A DNA stretch of 43,549 bases. Origin: Saprospiraceae bacterium (GTDB taxonomy: Bacteria > Bacteroidota > Bacteroidia > Chitinophagales > Saprospiraceae). The notes beneath the pieces are model-generated. The model was not told where the DNA came from. It made no database searches and saw only the letters and a program-made list of their open reading frames with translations. The stretch covers positions 1-43,549 of the forward strand of contig JAHDIE010000018.1 in NCBI GenBank assembly GCA_020630955.1, given 5' to 3'. The position numbers were made by a program, and so were the translations under genes. Below, piece by piece: positions 1 through 7,673 of the stretch (position 1 is its first letter; each line of letters begins with the position of its first letter).

Positions 1-2
1 GT

Positions 3-77
3 GCAAGCGGAGTAATTTACTATAAGTTGGAGAGTGGAGAATTCTCTGATACTAAAAAAATGATTCTTATCGAGTAG
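3..77 (+). CDS. C-terminal end of a type IX-secreted protein (partial)
   Basis: The open frame entering from the left edge ends in a tail that reads ASGVIYYKLESGEF, then SDTKKMILIE and a TAG stop. This is the typical last beta-strand pair of the type A sorting domain of the type IX secretion system: an (S)GVY(Y/F) motif followed by a basic K-K-M/L-hydrophobic end. The rest of the gene lies outside the window, so the cargo domain is unknown. The protein would be exported by Sec, moved across the outer membrane by the type IX system and anchored or released at the surface. A strong terminator follows. Only 24 residues are visible. Confidence 0.7.
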   Translation, partial: ASGVIYYKLESGEFSDTKKMILIE

Positions 78-130
78 TAGCGATTAACCATTGCTACTAT
101 AAGTGAGCATATTATGGTAATTATTGATTT

Positions 131-160
131 AAAAGGCTGCGAGTAATCGCAGCCTTTTTT
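131..160 (+). terminator. Rho-independent terminator after the type IX cargo gene
   Basis: A perfect GC-rich stem, GGCTGCGA paired with TCGCAGCC around the loop GTAA, is flanked by A4 on the left and T6 on the right. It ends the partial cargo gene and isolates it from the glycosyltransferase downstream. Confidence 0.85.
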
Positions 161-210
161 GTTATGGTAAAATCCTATAAAGAATAAAATATATTATATA
201 TTTTTATAAT

Positions 211-921
211 ATGAAAACACTTTCTATACTTATTCCTGCTTATAATGAACAAGCTACACTTGTAGATATTGTTGAGAAGGTGGACAAAGTCCAATTGATA
301 AATGGTATTCAAAAAGAAATTATAATCGTAAATGATTGTTCAACGGATGACACACTTGTAATCGCTAGGAAATTGGAAAAACGCTTTGATAACCTTGTAG
401 TCTTTAATCATGAGGTTAACAAAGGTAAAGGAGCAGCATTACACACTGGAATTGAAAATGCAACTGGTGATTATCTTATCATACAAGATGCAGATTTGGA
501 GTATGATCCTAAGGAGTATAATCTCCTTTTGCAACCAATCGAAGATGGATTTGCTGATGTTGTATACGGAACAAGATTTTTTGGAGGTAAACCTCATCGA
601 ATTTTATTCTTTTGGCATACTATCGGGAACAAATTCCTAACCTTTTTGTCGAACGCACTCACAAACGTAAATTTAAGCGATATGGAAACGTGCTATAAAA
701 TGTTTAAGTTGCCAATTTTAAAATCGATTAAATTAAAGGAAAAGAGATTTGGGTTTGAACCTGAAGTAACTGCAAAAATTTGTAGAATTGACAAAGTGAG
801 AATATATGAAGTTGGGATTTCATACTATGGTAGAACCTATGAAGAAGGCAAGAAAATTGGATGGAAGGATGGGGTAAGAGCAATTTACTGCATTATAAAG
901 TATAATATCTTTTCAAGATGA
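211..921 (+). CDS. Family 2 glycosyltransferase, polyprenyl-phosphate sugar synthase type
   Basis: This 236-residue soluble GT-A glycosyltransferase has the N-terminal SILIPAYNE strand, the nucleotide-binding VNDCSTDDT loop (about 40-48), the metal-binding DAD (residues 93-95) and the DMETCYKMF and [10 protein letters not shown] segments seen in dolichyl-phosphate-mannose-synthase-like (DPM1-like) proteins. It has no membrane segment, unlike GtrB or ArnC relatives. The likely reaction is transfer of a sugar from a nucleotide sugar to a polyprenyl phosphate at the inner membrane face; sugar and lipid cannot be read from sequence. The stop overlaps the start of the methyltransferase (ATGA), so the two are co-translated. 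The convergent neighbour is a TMTC-like protein, the class that uses such lipid-linked sugars in animals, which suggests a shared glycosylation pathway (inference). Confidence 0.85.
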   Translation: MKTLSILIPAYNEQATLVDIVEKVDKVQLINGIQKEIIIVNDCSTDDTLVIARKLEKRFDNLVVFNHEVNKGKGAALHTGIENATGDYLIIQDADLEYDPKEYNLLLQPIEDGFADVVYGTRFFGGKPHRILFFWHTIGNKFLTFLSNALTNVNLSDMETCYKMFKLPILKSIKLKEKRFGFEPEVTAKICRIDKVRIYEVGISYYGRTYEEGKKIGWKDGVRAIYCIIKYNIFSR

Positions 922-1646
922 GCGAATTCACATTTAAGGAAATTGATGAAGAAGGAATGGAAACACTTAAGGCTATCTCAGAAGCCAATAAGTTTAATGA
1001 ATGGATGTATCAAAGCATAAAACCTCATTGTAAGGGTAGGATATTAGAAATTGGCAGCGGAATAGGAAATATCTCAGAATTCTTTCTTAGGCAAGATGCT
1101 GAAATATATTTAAGTGATATCCGTGATAATTACCTTGATTTTTTAGTAAAAAATTACACAGGGAAAGCGGCAAACATAATTAAAATGGATATAGTAGATC
1201 CTGATTTTGATGATCTATATTCAGAATATATTGGAACCTTTGATACTGTTTTTGCTTTGAACGTGGTTGAACATATCAAAGATGATGAGTTGGCAATAAA
1301 AAACATTGCTAAATTGTTGAAAAAAGATGGGAATGCTGTCATTCTCGTCCCAGCTTTTAATAGCCTCTATAATAGTTTTGATAAAGCTTTAGAGCACTAT
1401 AGACGATATACTAAAAAGACACTCAATAAGAATTTTATCTCTGCAAATTTGAGCATTAGAAAATCTAATTATTTTAATGCACCTGGAATTGCAGGCTGGA
1501 TTTTATCTGGTTCGATTCTTAAGAAAAAAACGATTCCAGCAGGTCAAATGAAGTTGTACAATAAACTTGTGCCTGTTTTCAAGATCATTGACAAATTAAC
1601 TTTTAACACATTTGGTCTTTCTGTGATTACTGTTGGCCAAAAATAA
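918..1646 (+). CDS. Class I SAM-dependent methyltransferase
   Basis: A 242-residue Rossmann-fold methyltransferase. SAM-binding motif I is [10 protein letters not shown] (about 43-52), an acidic residue follows at the end of strand beta2 (YLSDIRD), and motif IV is [13 protein letters not shown], followed by [14 protein letters not shown]. These features match the Methyltransf_11/23 type proteins often found beside GT2 enzymes. The substrate is unknown; coupling to the upstream GT2 by a four-base stop/start overlap suggests it modifies the same glycan or lipid intermediate. Methylated sugars are known in Bacteroidota protein O-glycans, so that role is plausible but not shown. Its TAA stop abuts the stop of the convergent TMTC-like gene with no spacer. 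Confidence 0.8.
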   Translation: MSEFTFKEIDEEGMETLKAISEANKFNEWMYQSIKPHCKGRILEIGSGIGNISEFFLRQDAEIYLSDIRDNYLDFLVKNYTGKAANIIKMDIVDPDFDDLYSEYIGTFDTVFALNVVEHIKDDELAIKNIAKLLKKDGNAVILVPAFNSLYNSFDKALEHYRRYTKKTLNKNFISANLSIRKSNYFNAPGIAGWILSGSILKKKTIPAGQMKLYNKLVPVFKIIDKLTFNTFGLSVITVGQK

Positions 1647-3677
1647 TTATTTGCTCATAATGGTATTGATCAAACCTTGGTCAATATTTACCTTCATGTT
1701 CTGAGCTTGTTTGAGGTCTTGTTTTGCCTCAGCAAATTTTTGAAGGTTATGGTATGCTTTGGCTCTTTCAACATAAATCAATCCATTTTTATATCCATAC
1801 TTTAAAGATTTATTAGCAGCATTCAATGCCTCGGTAGGTTGTCTCAATACATTATGTAGTCTTGCCTTTTCATAAAGAATTTGGGCGTTATATGGTCTAA
1901 ATTCAAGAAACTTATTGATATCGGCAAGTGCTTCTGGAAATTGTTTTCTCATATTGTAAATGACTGATCGATTATGGTAGGCATTGACAAAATTAGGATT
2001 GAACTTTACCCCTTCATTTAAGTTAACTAAGGCTTGATCATAATTACCTAGTTTTGCGAAAGTTGCTCCTTTATTGACATAGTATTCCGCAATTCCTATA
2101 CTTTCTGAATTTGCAGCATCATGTTTATTTGTAGACTTTAATTTATTAATTTCATTGAGTTTAAGGTCAATAGCTTTATTGTAATCATTTAAAGCAAGCA
2201 ATAATGTATCTCGATTATTCGAATTAAAGAATAAACGAGCTCTTGAATTAAAGACTCCTGCATCATCTGCTTTTAATCTGATTCTTTCATTGTAATCTAT
2301 TAAAGCCAAATCTTTTTGTCCATTATCTCTATAATAGTTTGCTCTATTGCCATATGGTAAAGTGCTGTTTTGAGAATACTTGAGTACATGGGTCCAGAGG
2401 GTGCCACTATTTTTCCATATTTTGTTCTGATTAAAAGTTATAAAACCATAAACTAATAGAAGAATCATCGAGGATGCAATAAGTGGTGTCTTGTATTTAG
2501 CTTTTGTTTCTAATAGTTTACCAAAATAATAACTGTAGATGAAGAACAAACCCAGATATGCAATGTAAGTAAATCTATCTGCTAAGAAGCCTTGTCCAGC
2601 ACCTAATATTTGTAATAGAAAAAATACATTTGCAATAAAAAATCCAAGCCCAAAAAATATTACCTTCTTATTTTTCAAGTATGCCCATACCATTATTATT
2701 GCACTTAATATGAAGCTTAATATAGAAACGTAATAATGCATAGGAAGCTCTGATGGGTAAGGATATAAAGGTGCCATTCTATATGGTATCAGAGATTTGA
2801 CCAAATAAACTGAATATTGGTACGAACCAATAAATAATCTAGATATGCCAGTATAAGTGACATTTGTTTCAAATGAACCCTGTTCACTTAAAAATCTAAT
2901 ATTAATGATTCCAATAATGAGTGAGCCAACAAACAATGGTGCCTTTCTCAATATTTTCTTAAAATCTAAGCTCCCATCAAAATAATAATCGATGAGAATA
3001 AAAGAAATAGGAAGAATAACAGCTTGAATTTTAGAGAAAAGAGATAATATAAAACATACCCAAATGATGACCATGTATGATTTTTTCCTTTCTTCTAAAA
3101 TGTATTTTAAATAATACAAAATAGCTGTCAAATAAAATGCTCCATATAAAACATCTTTCCTTTCAGTAACCCAGGCGACTGACTCAACTCTCAATGGATG
3201 CACACCAAATAACCCAGCAAACAAAACAGAGGCCCAAAGAGTTAGGCCTAACTTTCTACCTATTAGGAATACCAAAAAAGTACAAATTAAGTGTAATAAG
3301 ACATTATTAAGATGCCAATACATTGGTTTTTCAAAACCAAATATTGTTTTCTCAAGCGCAAAGGTCCAAACCGATAAAGGATTATATCCTCCTATGACTG
3401 AATTGGTAAAGATGTCATAGGTGTTGGACCAAAAATTATCTTCATTAAGGGATGTTATATGTTCATTTTCATAGAAGTTTTTGTCGTCATCCCAATTGAC
3501 AAATTCATTATTAATCGCAGTCGTAAAACATATGAAGGTAAAGGCAACTATGGCCACAGCATATGGAAGGAATTTCCCAAATCCAATTGATTTTTTAGAT
3601 GATTTTTTTTTGCTTGACTTCTTTACTAATTCTGCCTCCTTCTTTTTTCTTGCTTTTTTTTCCTTTTTAGATGCCAT
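1647..3677 (-). CDS. TMTC-like polytopic membrane protein with C-terminal TPR repeats (putative GT-C O-glycosyltransferase)
   Basis: A lysine-rich cytoplasmic N-terminus (about 30 residues) precedes roughly ten membrane segments and a TPR domain in the last ~250 residues (repeats such as AEYYVNKGATFAKLGNYDQA and NAYHNRSVIYNMRKQFPEA). After the first membrane helix comes FVNWDDDKNF, the acidic loop expected for a GT-C catalytic site. The HPLRVESVAWVTERKDVL segment is the hallmark shared with eukaryotic TMTC O-mannosyltransferases, which take mannose from a lipid-phosphate donor. The longest frame starts seven codons upstream at a GTG; I prefer the ATG before ASKKEKK. Bacterial members are usually left as TPR proteins, so the transferase role is inferred from motif order and the GT2 next door. 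Confidence 0.7.
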   Translation of the reverse strand: MASKKEKKARKKKEAELVKKSSKKKSSKKSIGFGKFLPYAVAIVAFTFICFTTAINNEFVNWDDDKNFYENEHITSLNEDNFWSNTYDIFTNSVIGGYNPLSVWTFALEKTIFGFEKPMYWHLNNVLLHLICTFLVFLIGRKLGLTLWASVLFAGLFGVHPLRVESVAWVTERKDVLYGAFYLTAILYYLKYILEERKKSYMVIIWVCFILSLFSKIQAVILPISFILIDYYFDGSLDFKKILRKAPLFVGSLIIGIINIRFLSEQGSFETNVTYTGISRLFIGSYQYSVYLVKSLIPYRMAPLYPYPSELPMHYYVSILSFILSAIIMVWAYLKNKKVIFFGLGFFIANVFFLLQILGAGQGFLADRFTYIAYLGLFFIYSYYFGKLLETKAKYKTPLIASSMILLLVYGFITFNQNKIWKNSGTLWTHVLKYSQNSTLPYGNRANYYRDNGQKDLALIDYNERIRLKADDAGVFNSRARLFFNSNNRDTLLLALNDYNKAIDLKLNEINKLKSTNKHDAANSESIGIAEYYVNKGATFAKLGNYDQALVNLNEGVKFNPNFVNAYHNRSVIYNMRKQFPEALADINKFLEFRPYNAQILYEKARLHNVLRQPTEALNAANKSLKYGYKNGLIYVERAKAYHNLQKFAEAKQDLKQAQNMKVNIDQGLINTIMSK

Positions 3678-3706
3678 CTTGTAAACGTTTGTTGACACAA
3701 GTTAGG

Positions 3707-3733
3707 AAAACATATACAATATATTTTGTATAT
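3707..3733 (-). promoter_or_regulatory. AT-rich inverted repeat with a -7-like element upstream of the TMTC-like gene
   Basis: On the minus strand TATGTTTT matches seven of eight positions of the Bacteroidota -7 element TAnnTTTG and lies about 30 bases before the preferred ATG. It runs into a perfect 8-bp inverted repeat, ATATACAA and TTGTATAT, separated by six bases. The repeat could be an operator or just AT-rich chance. Confidence 0.35.
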
Positions 3734-3749
3734 ATACTAGAAACAGCTA

Positions 3750-4352
3750 CTATTCTTCTTCATCAAACATGTCTTCAAGAGCATTTACTTTCATAAGTAG
3801 AATGAAGCATCTTGTTGCAGCAATCACATCTGCCCTGGCATTGTTTGGTGGACTAAATCTAGACTTGAAAAGAATGGCATGTAATTCAGTAAGACTTGGC
3901 CATTTATAACCACCAGTCCTACTTGGAATTTTACAGTAAAATGTACTTTCCTGCATTAAGCAGAACCTATCCTTGGTAAAAATACTTGGACTGAGGTTTT
4001 CTCTAATATATTCTGCAGCCAATACATTCTCGTTGAAATTGAGATTGAAAGTAATGATATAATCGACAGTTTTAACTGACTCTTCAAAGAACAATAAAAT
4101 GTCCTTAAGTGGAATGGATTTTCTTTCCACATCATCATTGTCAATTTTAGCTCCTTTTTTTACTTTTTTATCCCATTCAGGACTTTTTTCTACAACATAA
4201 TCAAAGTCATGTACTGGCTTAAACTCGCTGTCCAATACGATCCAAGAGATATGTACTAATCTAGGCCATGAAAAGGTGTCAGAAAATGGTGCTTTCCAGT
4301 CTTTTGGTTTGCCGGCAGCACTGGTGTCATATAGTAGATAGGTTGGCTTCAT
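3750..4352 (-). CDS. DEDDh exonuclease-fold protein with degenerate active site
   Basis: A 200-residue protein with the layout of the DnaQ-like 3'-5' exonuclease family. The Exo I strand is YLLYDTS, the Exo II region is ITFNLNFNENVL, a GGYKWPSLTELHAILF segment matches the helix seen in Bacteroidota exonucleases, and Exo III is NNARADVIAATRCF. The usual residues are largely replaced: DxE is D9-T-S11, the Exo II Asp is N107 and its preceding His is F102, and the Exo III His is N170; D9 and D175 remain. It is therefore unlikely to hydrolyse DNA by the normal two-metal mechanism and may be a binding module. Its first 26 bases overlap the end of the HemC-like gene, so the two are translationally coupled. 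No pathway is known to me. Confidence 0.6.
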   Translation of the reverse strand: MKPTYLLYDTSAAGKPKDWKAPFSDTFSWPRLVHISWIVLDSEFKPVHDFDYVVEKSPEWDKKVKKGAKIDNDDVERKSIPLKDILLFFEESVKTVDYIITFNLNFNENVLAAEYIRENLSPSIFTKDRFCLMQESTFYCKIPSRTGGYKWPSLTELHAILFKSRFSPPNNARADVIAATRCFILLMKVNALEDMFDEEE

Positions 4353-5166
4353 TTGATAAAATTTCTATTATTTTTTCTGCGAGTCCAGCAGATGTTGATT
4401 GCGTAAAGAAACACCTTTCGTTTCCTTCAATATTATTTACAGCATGAATCTGAAAATTATTGTGTTCATCTTTAAAACAATATGCGCCAATTGTTCCACT
4501 ATCAAACGATTTCATGATCTTCCTTTCAACATTTGTGCATTTACTGGTGTCACTTTCATGTATATTCTTAATGAATTTACGAACAATAATATCATCCATT
4601 CTGCAAACATAAGTAATGACGCCGTCTGCAGGAACTCCTATCATTTCATAAGGCGAAAAATTCCAAACATAATGATCATCTAACGAAAACTTGTTTTGTT
4701 CGAATTCATAATTTGGTCTAATGAATCCAGCAATTTTGTTAGACTTCAATAATTCTGTCGTATCTACAAAATTCCCTGTATCGATCTGACAATCGACCTC
4801 TGGCAGTAACTTTTGCAATTGTAGTTTTATTATTTCAGATTGGACCAATATTTTGGAGCCTTCCCTTATGTCTCTAATGGTTGGACCCTTTAAACAATTT
4901 TGGTTGCCAATAAAAGATAAAGTTGTATCGTATCTTTTTGAAACCCCCGCTAAGACTATACCGTCTGGCAATACAAAAGGCAATTTACTAAGTGGAACGC
5001 AGACCAAATCATACTCTTTTGCGAATAATTCTTGCTTTATGCTGTCAAGACTGGCATTTTTTCTAATTCTGACATATTCAAAGCCTGTATTGCCACTAAT
5101 TAATTGCTTTGCTTCGTTATATGATAGTAAATCGGAACTTGACCCTATTTTTAAGCTTTTTTCCAA
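4327..5166 (-). CDS. Porphobilinogen-deaminase-like protein lacking catalytic residues (HemC pseudoenzyme)
   Basis: A 279-residue protein that aligns by eye over its length with hydroxymethylbilane synthase (HemC): KIGSSSDLLSYNEAKQL matches the N-terminal RIxTRxSxLALxQA, EYDLVCVPLSKLPFVLPDG matches IDIAVHSxKDxPxxxPxG, ITYVCRMDD matches VGIECRxDD, and VERKIMKSFDSGTIGAY matches AERxxxxxLEGGCxxPIGxY. Every key position is changed: the catalytic Asp of the HSxKD motif is Lys61, the loop carrying the dipyrromethane-binding Cys is missing, and the substrate-gripping RR pair and later Arg residues are absent. It should not make hydroxymethylbilane. The start is a TTG, because an in-frame stop lies just upstream and no ATG is available; homology begins six codons in. 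First gene of a two-gene unit with the exonuclease-like protein. Confidence 0.65.
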   Translation of the reverse strand: MEKSLKIGSSSDLLSYNEAKQLISGNTGFEYVRIRKNASLDSIKQELFAKEYDLVCVPLSKLPFVLPDGIVLAGVSKRYDTTLSFIGNQNCLKGPTIRDIREGSKILVQSEIIKLQLQKLLPEVDCQIDTGNFVDTTELLKSNKIAGFIRPNYEFEQNKFSLDDHYVWNFSPYEMIGVPADGVITYVCRMDDIIVRKFIKNIHESDTSKCTNVERKIMKSFDSGTIGAYCFKDEHNNFQIHAVNNIEGNERCFFTQSTSAGLAEKIIEILSNEANLSTI

Positions 5167-5199
5167 AAATATTGATTAAAATCACATTAAATAAAGGTC

Positions 5200-5207
5200 C
5201 AAAGTTA
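5200..5207 (-). promoter_or_regulatory. Bacteroidota -7 promoter element (TAACTTTG) for the HemC-like unit
   Basis: Reading the minus strand, TAACTTTG fits the Bacteroidota -7 consensus TAnnTTTG exactly and lies 33 bases before the TTG start. No convincing -33 TTTG is seen. The same octamer precedes sppA. Confidence 0.5.
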
Positions 5208-5257
5208 AGCTTTTCATATTGTTGTTAAAGCTCAATGAAGAAATGTTATTTTTACAC

Positions 5258-6298
5258 ATGCAAATTACAGTTCAAAAAATTGCTGATACTGTTGGTGGGA
5301 AGGTTGTTGGAAATTCAAATGCAATTATTTATAGACCTTCAAAGATAGAAGAAGCGACATCTGGTTCAATTACTTTCATTGCTCATCAGAAATACATTCC
5401 CTTCTTAAGCTCCTCAGAAGCCTCTGCATACATAGTGGATGATTCTTTTTCCGTTGAGGAATATACATCTAAAACATTTATTAAGGTTGAGAATGTATAT
5501 GCAGCCATATCTCAATTATTGGCCATTTATGATGCCAAAAACAAACAGAAATCTGGTATTGCTAGTTCTGCAGTGATCGCTCCCTCTGCATCGATTGGAC
5601 ACAATGTTTCGATTGGAGAGTATGTTGTCATTGAAGAGGATGCAATCATAGAGGACAATGTTATTATCTTAGCCAATACTTTTGTAGGTGCTTCCGCAAA
5701 TGTGGGATATAATACAAAAATTTATTCAGGTGTTCAGATCTACCACGACTGCAAAATTGGTAGTTCATGTATAATACATGCCAATACAGTTATTGGTTCT
5801 GACGGTTTTGGATTCGCCAAACAAGAAGATGGGAGCTATTCCAAAATCGCACAGGTGGGTAATGTAGTGATTGAGGACAATGTAGAAATTGGAGCAGGCT
5901 GTACAATTGATAGAGCAACAATGGGGAGTACATATATTAAAAGAGGAGTTAAGCTTGATAATTTGATTCATATTGCACATAATGTGATAATTGGTGAGAA
6001 TACGGTTATTGCAGCCCAAGTTGGAATTGCAGGAAGCACTAAAATAGGAGCAAATTGTATGATAGGGGGACAAGTTGGAATTGTCGGACATCTTGAAATT
6101 GCTGATCACACAATATTCCAAGCCAAAAGTGGAATGACCAAATCAGTCAAAGAAAAGGGAACAAAATGGTATGGTTATCCTGCTATTGAATATAACAATT
6201 ACTTAAGATCATTTGCTATTTTTAAAAATCTTCAAAAATATGTAGATCGAATAAAAACTCTTGAGGCAAAAATTAAAAACATTGAGCGGAAAGACTAG
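5258..6298 (+). CDS. lpxD: UDP-3-O-acylglucosamine N-acyltransferase LpxD
   Basis: LpxD adds the N-linked hydroxyacyl chain from acyl-ACP to UDP-3-O-acylglucosamine, the third step of lipid A synthesis in the cytoplasm. The 346-residue product has the N-terminal uridine-binding domain (MQITVQKIADTVGGKVVGN... ITFIAHQKY) and then a left-handed beta-helix of hexapeptide repeats (IGHNVSIGEYVVI onward). The catalytic His lies in LDNLIHIAHNV. A C-terminal helix ends the protein. The open frame extends 13 codons upstream to a TTG, but homology and an ATG support the start given. The length equals the family norm of about 340. First gene of the lipid A operon; its end overlaps the LpxC/FabZ frame. 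Confidence 0.95.
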   Translation: MQITVQKIADTVGGKVVGNSNAIIYRPSKIEEATSGSITFIAHQKYIPFLSSSEASAYIVDDSFSVEEYTSKTFIKVENVYAAISQLLAIYDAKNKQKSGIASSAVIAPSASIGHNVSIGEYVVIEEDAIIEDNVIILANTFVGASANVGYNTKIYSGVQIYHDCKIGSSCIIHANTVIGSDGFGFAKQEDGSYSKIAQVGNVVIEDNVEIGAGCTIDRATMGSTYIKRGVKLDNLIHIAHNVIIGENTVIAAQVGIAGSTKIGANCMIGGQVGIVGHLEIADHTIFQAKSGMTKSVKEKGTKWYGYPAIEYNNYLRSFAIFKNLQKYVDRIKTLEAKIKNIERKD

Positions 6299-7673
6299 TA
6301 GAAAAACAATCGGTAAAGAATGCACTTTTAAGGGAATTGGTTTACATCAAGGTTCTGAAAATTCGATCGTATGCAGACCTGCAGCGCCAAATGATGGAAT
6401 CACTTTTTTTAAAAATGGAGTTAAGATCAAAGTTTGTACAGAAAATGTACAATCAACACAAAGAGGAACAACTATACAAAATGACAAAGCTGCAGTGCAT
6501 ACTGTAGAGCATCTCTTGGCTGCATTACATGCTTTAGAAATAAGTGATCTAAACATCGACTTAATTGGTGATGAAATCCCAATTATGGATGGAAGTTCTA
6601 AACCATTTTTTGATAGATTAAGTGTTTGTGAAATCGTGGATCTGCAGTCAGATGCAGAATGTATCATTGTGAAAGAATATTTAGAATTTAATGACCCAGA
6701 AACTGGTTCAAAATATTTGATAAGTCCTTTTGATGGACTTTCTATTGAGTCCATTCTTGAATACAAGGATCCTATCATCGGAAATCAATCCGCTACAATG
6801 TCCAATATTGAGGAATTCGGTCCGAATATCTCAGCTTCTCGGACATTCGTACTCGCTAGTGAATTAAAATATCTTTTTGAATCCAATCTCATCAAAGGAG
6901 GTAGACCAGATAACGCACTAGTTTTTAGAGATGCCAATATATCAGAAGAAGGAGTAATGAAGTTGCAAAAACTTTTAGGAACCAATGAACAAGTTAAATT
7001 GGATAGAAAGTTACTCAATAAATTAGAACTTCACTTTGAAAATGAGCCAGCGAGACACAAACTTTTAGATTTGGTTGGAGACTTATATCTTACAGGTCGT
7101 CAGATCAAAGCAAAAATAAAAGCATACAAACCAGGACATACTTCCAATTATAAGTTAGCAAAATTCCTTTTGGAGTATCACGAAAAACAAACAAAAAAAG
7201 CAAAAGCCATGTATGATCCCAACGCAAAGGCCATTAAAGATGTAAATCAAATTCAAGAAATGTTACCGCATCGCTATCCTTTCTTGATGGTCGACAAAAT
7301 CATTGAACTTAGTGAAAATCATGTTGTGGGTGTTAAGAATGTTTCAATTAATGAAAATTTTTTTCAAGGTCACTTTCCAGGCAATCCTGTCTTTCCAGGT
7401 GTATTACAGATGGAAGCTCTCGCGCAATGTGGTGGAATTCTCGCACTCTCTTTGTCTGAAGAGGGCAGCTGGGATACCTATTTTGTAAAGATGGACAATG
7501 TTAAATTTCGGAATATGGTCTATCCCGGAGATACCCTCATTCTACACATGGAACTAATGATGCCAATCAAAAGAGGAATAGTAAAAATGTATGGAAAAGC
7601 AATGGTTGGAGAAAAATTAGTCTCAGAAGGAGAACTCACTGCTAAAATAGTTAAAAGAGAAAATGATAAGTAA
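6282..7673 (+). CDS. lpxC/fabZ: Bifunctional UDP-3-O-acyl-GlcNAc deacetylase / 3-hydroxyacyl-ACP dehydratase (LpxC-FabZ fusion)
   Basis: The N-terminal ~300 residues are LpxC, the zinc deacetylase that commits cells to lipid A: the HTVEHLLAALHAL motif holds the catalytic Glu and a zinc His, RHKLLDLVGDLYLTG supplies the other zinc ligands, and YKPGH the catalytic His. From about residue 318 the chain is FabZ: MLPHRYPFLMVDKI carries the active His, and GHFPGNPVFPGVLQMEALAQ the active Glu and hot-dog helix. The fusion is standard in Bacteroidota. No ATG is available at the N-terminus; I chose the TTG that gives MSGKTSRKTIGKE, about the usual distance before IGLHQG. A TTG seven codons earlier (6261) is the alternative. 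Either start overlaps lpxD. Confidence 0.95.
   Translation: MSGKTSRKTIGKECTFKGIGLHQGSENSIVCRPAAPNDGITFFKNGVKIKVCTENVQSTQRGTTIQNDKAAVHTVEHLLAALHALEISDLNIDLIGDEIPIMDGSSKPFFDRLSVCEIVDLQSDAECIIVKEYLEFNDPETGSKYLISPFDGLSIESILEYKDPIIGNQSATMSNIEEFGPNISASRTFVLASELKYLFESNLIKGGRPDNALVFRDANISEEGVMKLQKLLGTNEQVKLDRKLLNKLELHFENEPARHKLLDLVGDLYLTGRQIKAKIKAYKPGHTSNYKLAKFLLEYHEKQTKKAKAMYDPNAKAIKDVNQIQEMLPHRYPFLMVDKIIELSENHVVGVKNVSINENFFQGHFPGNPVFPGVLQMEALAQCGGILALSLSEEGSWDTYFVKMDNVKFRNMVYPGDTLILHMELMMPIKRGIVKMYGKAMVGEKLVSEGELTAKIVKRENDK

Noticed and set aside
1644-1649. Abutting stop codons of convergent genes (TAATTA)
   Set aside because: Compact tail-to-tail ends also occur at ndh/sppA and porP/sbcC in this window; no special function needed.
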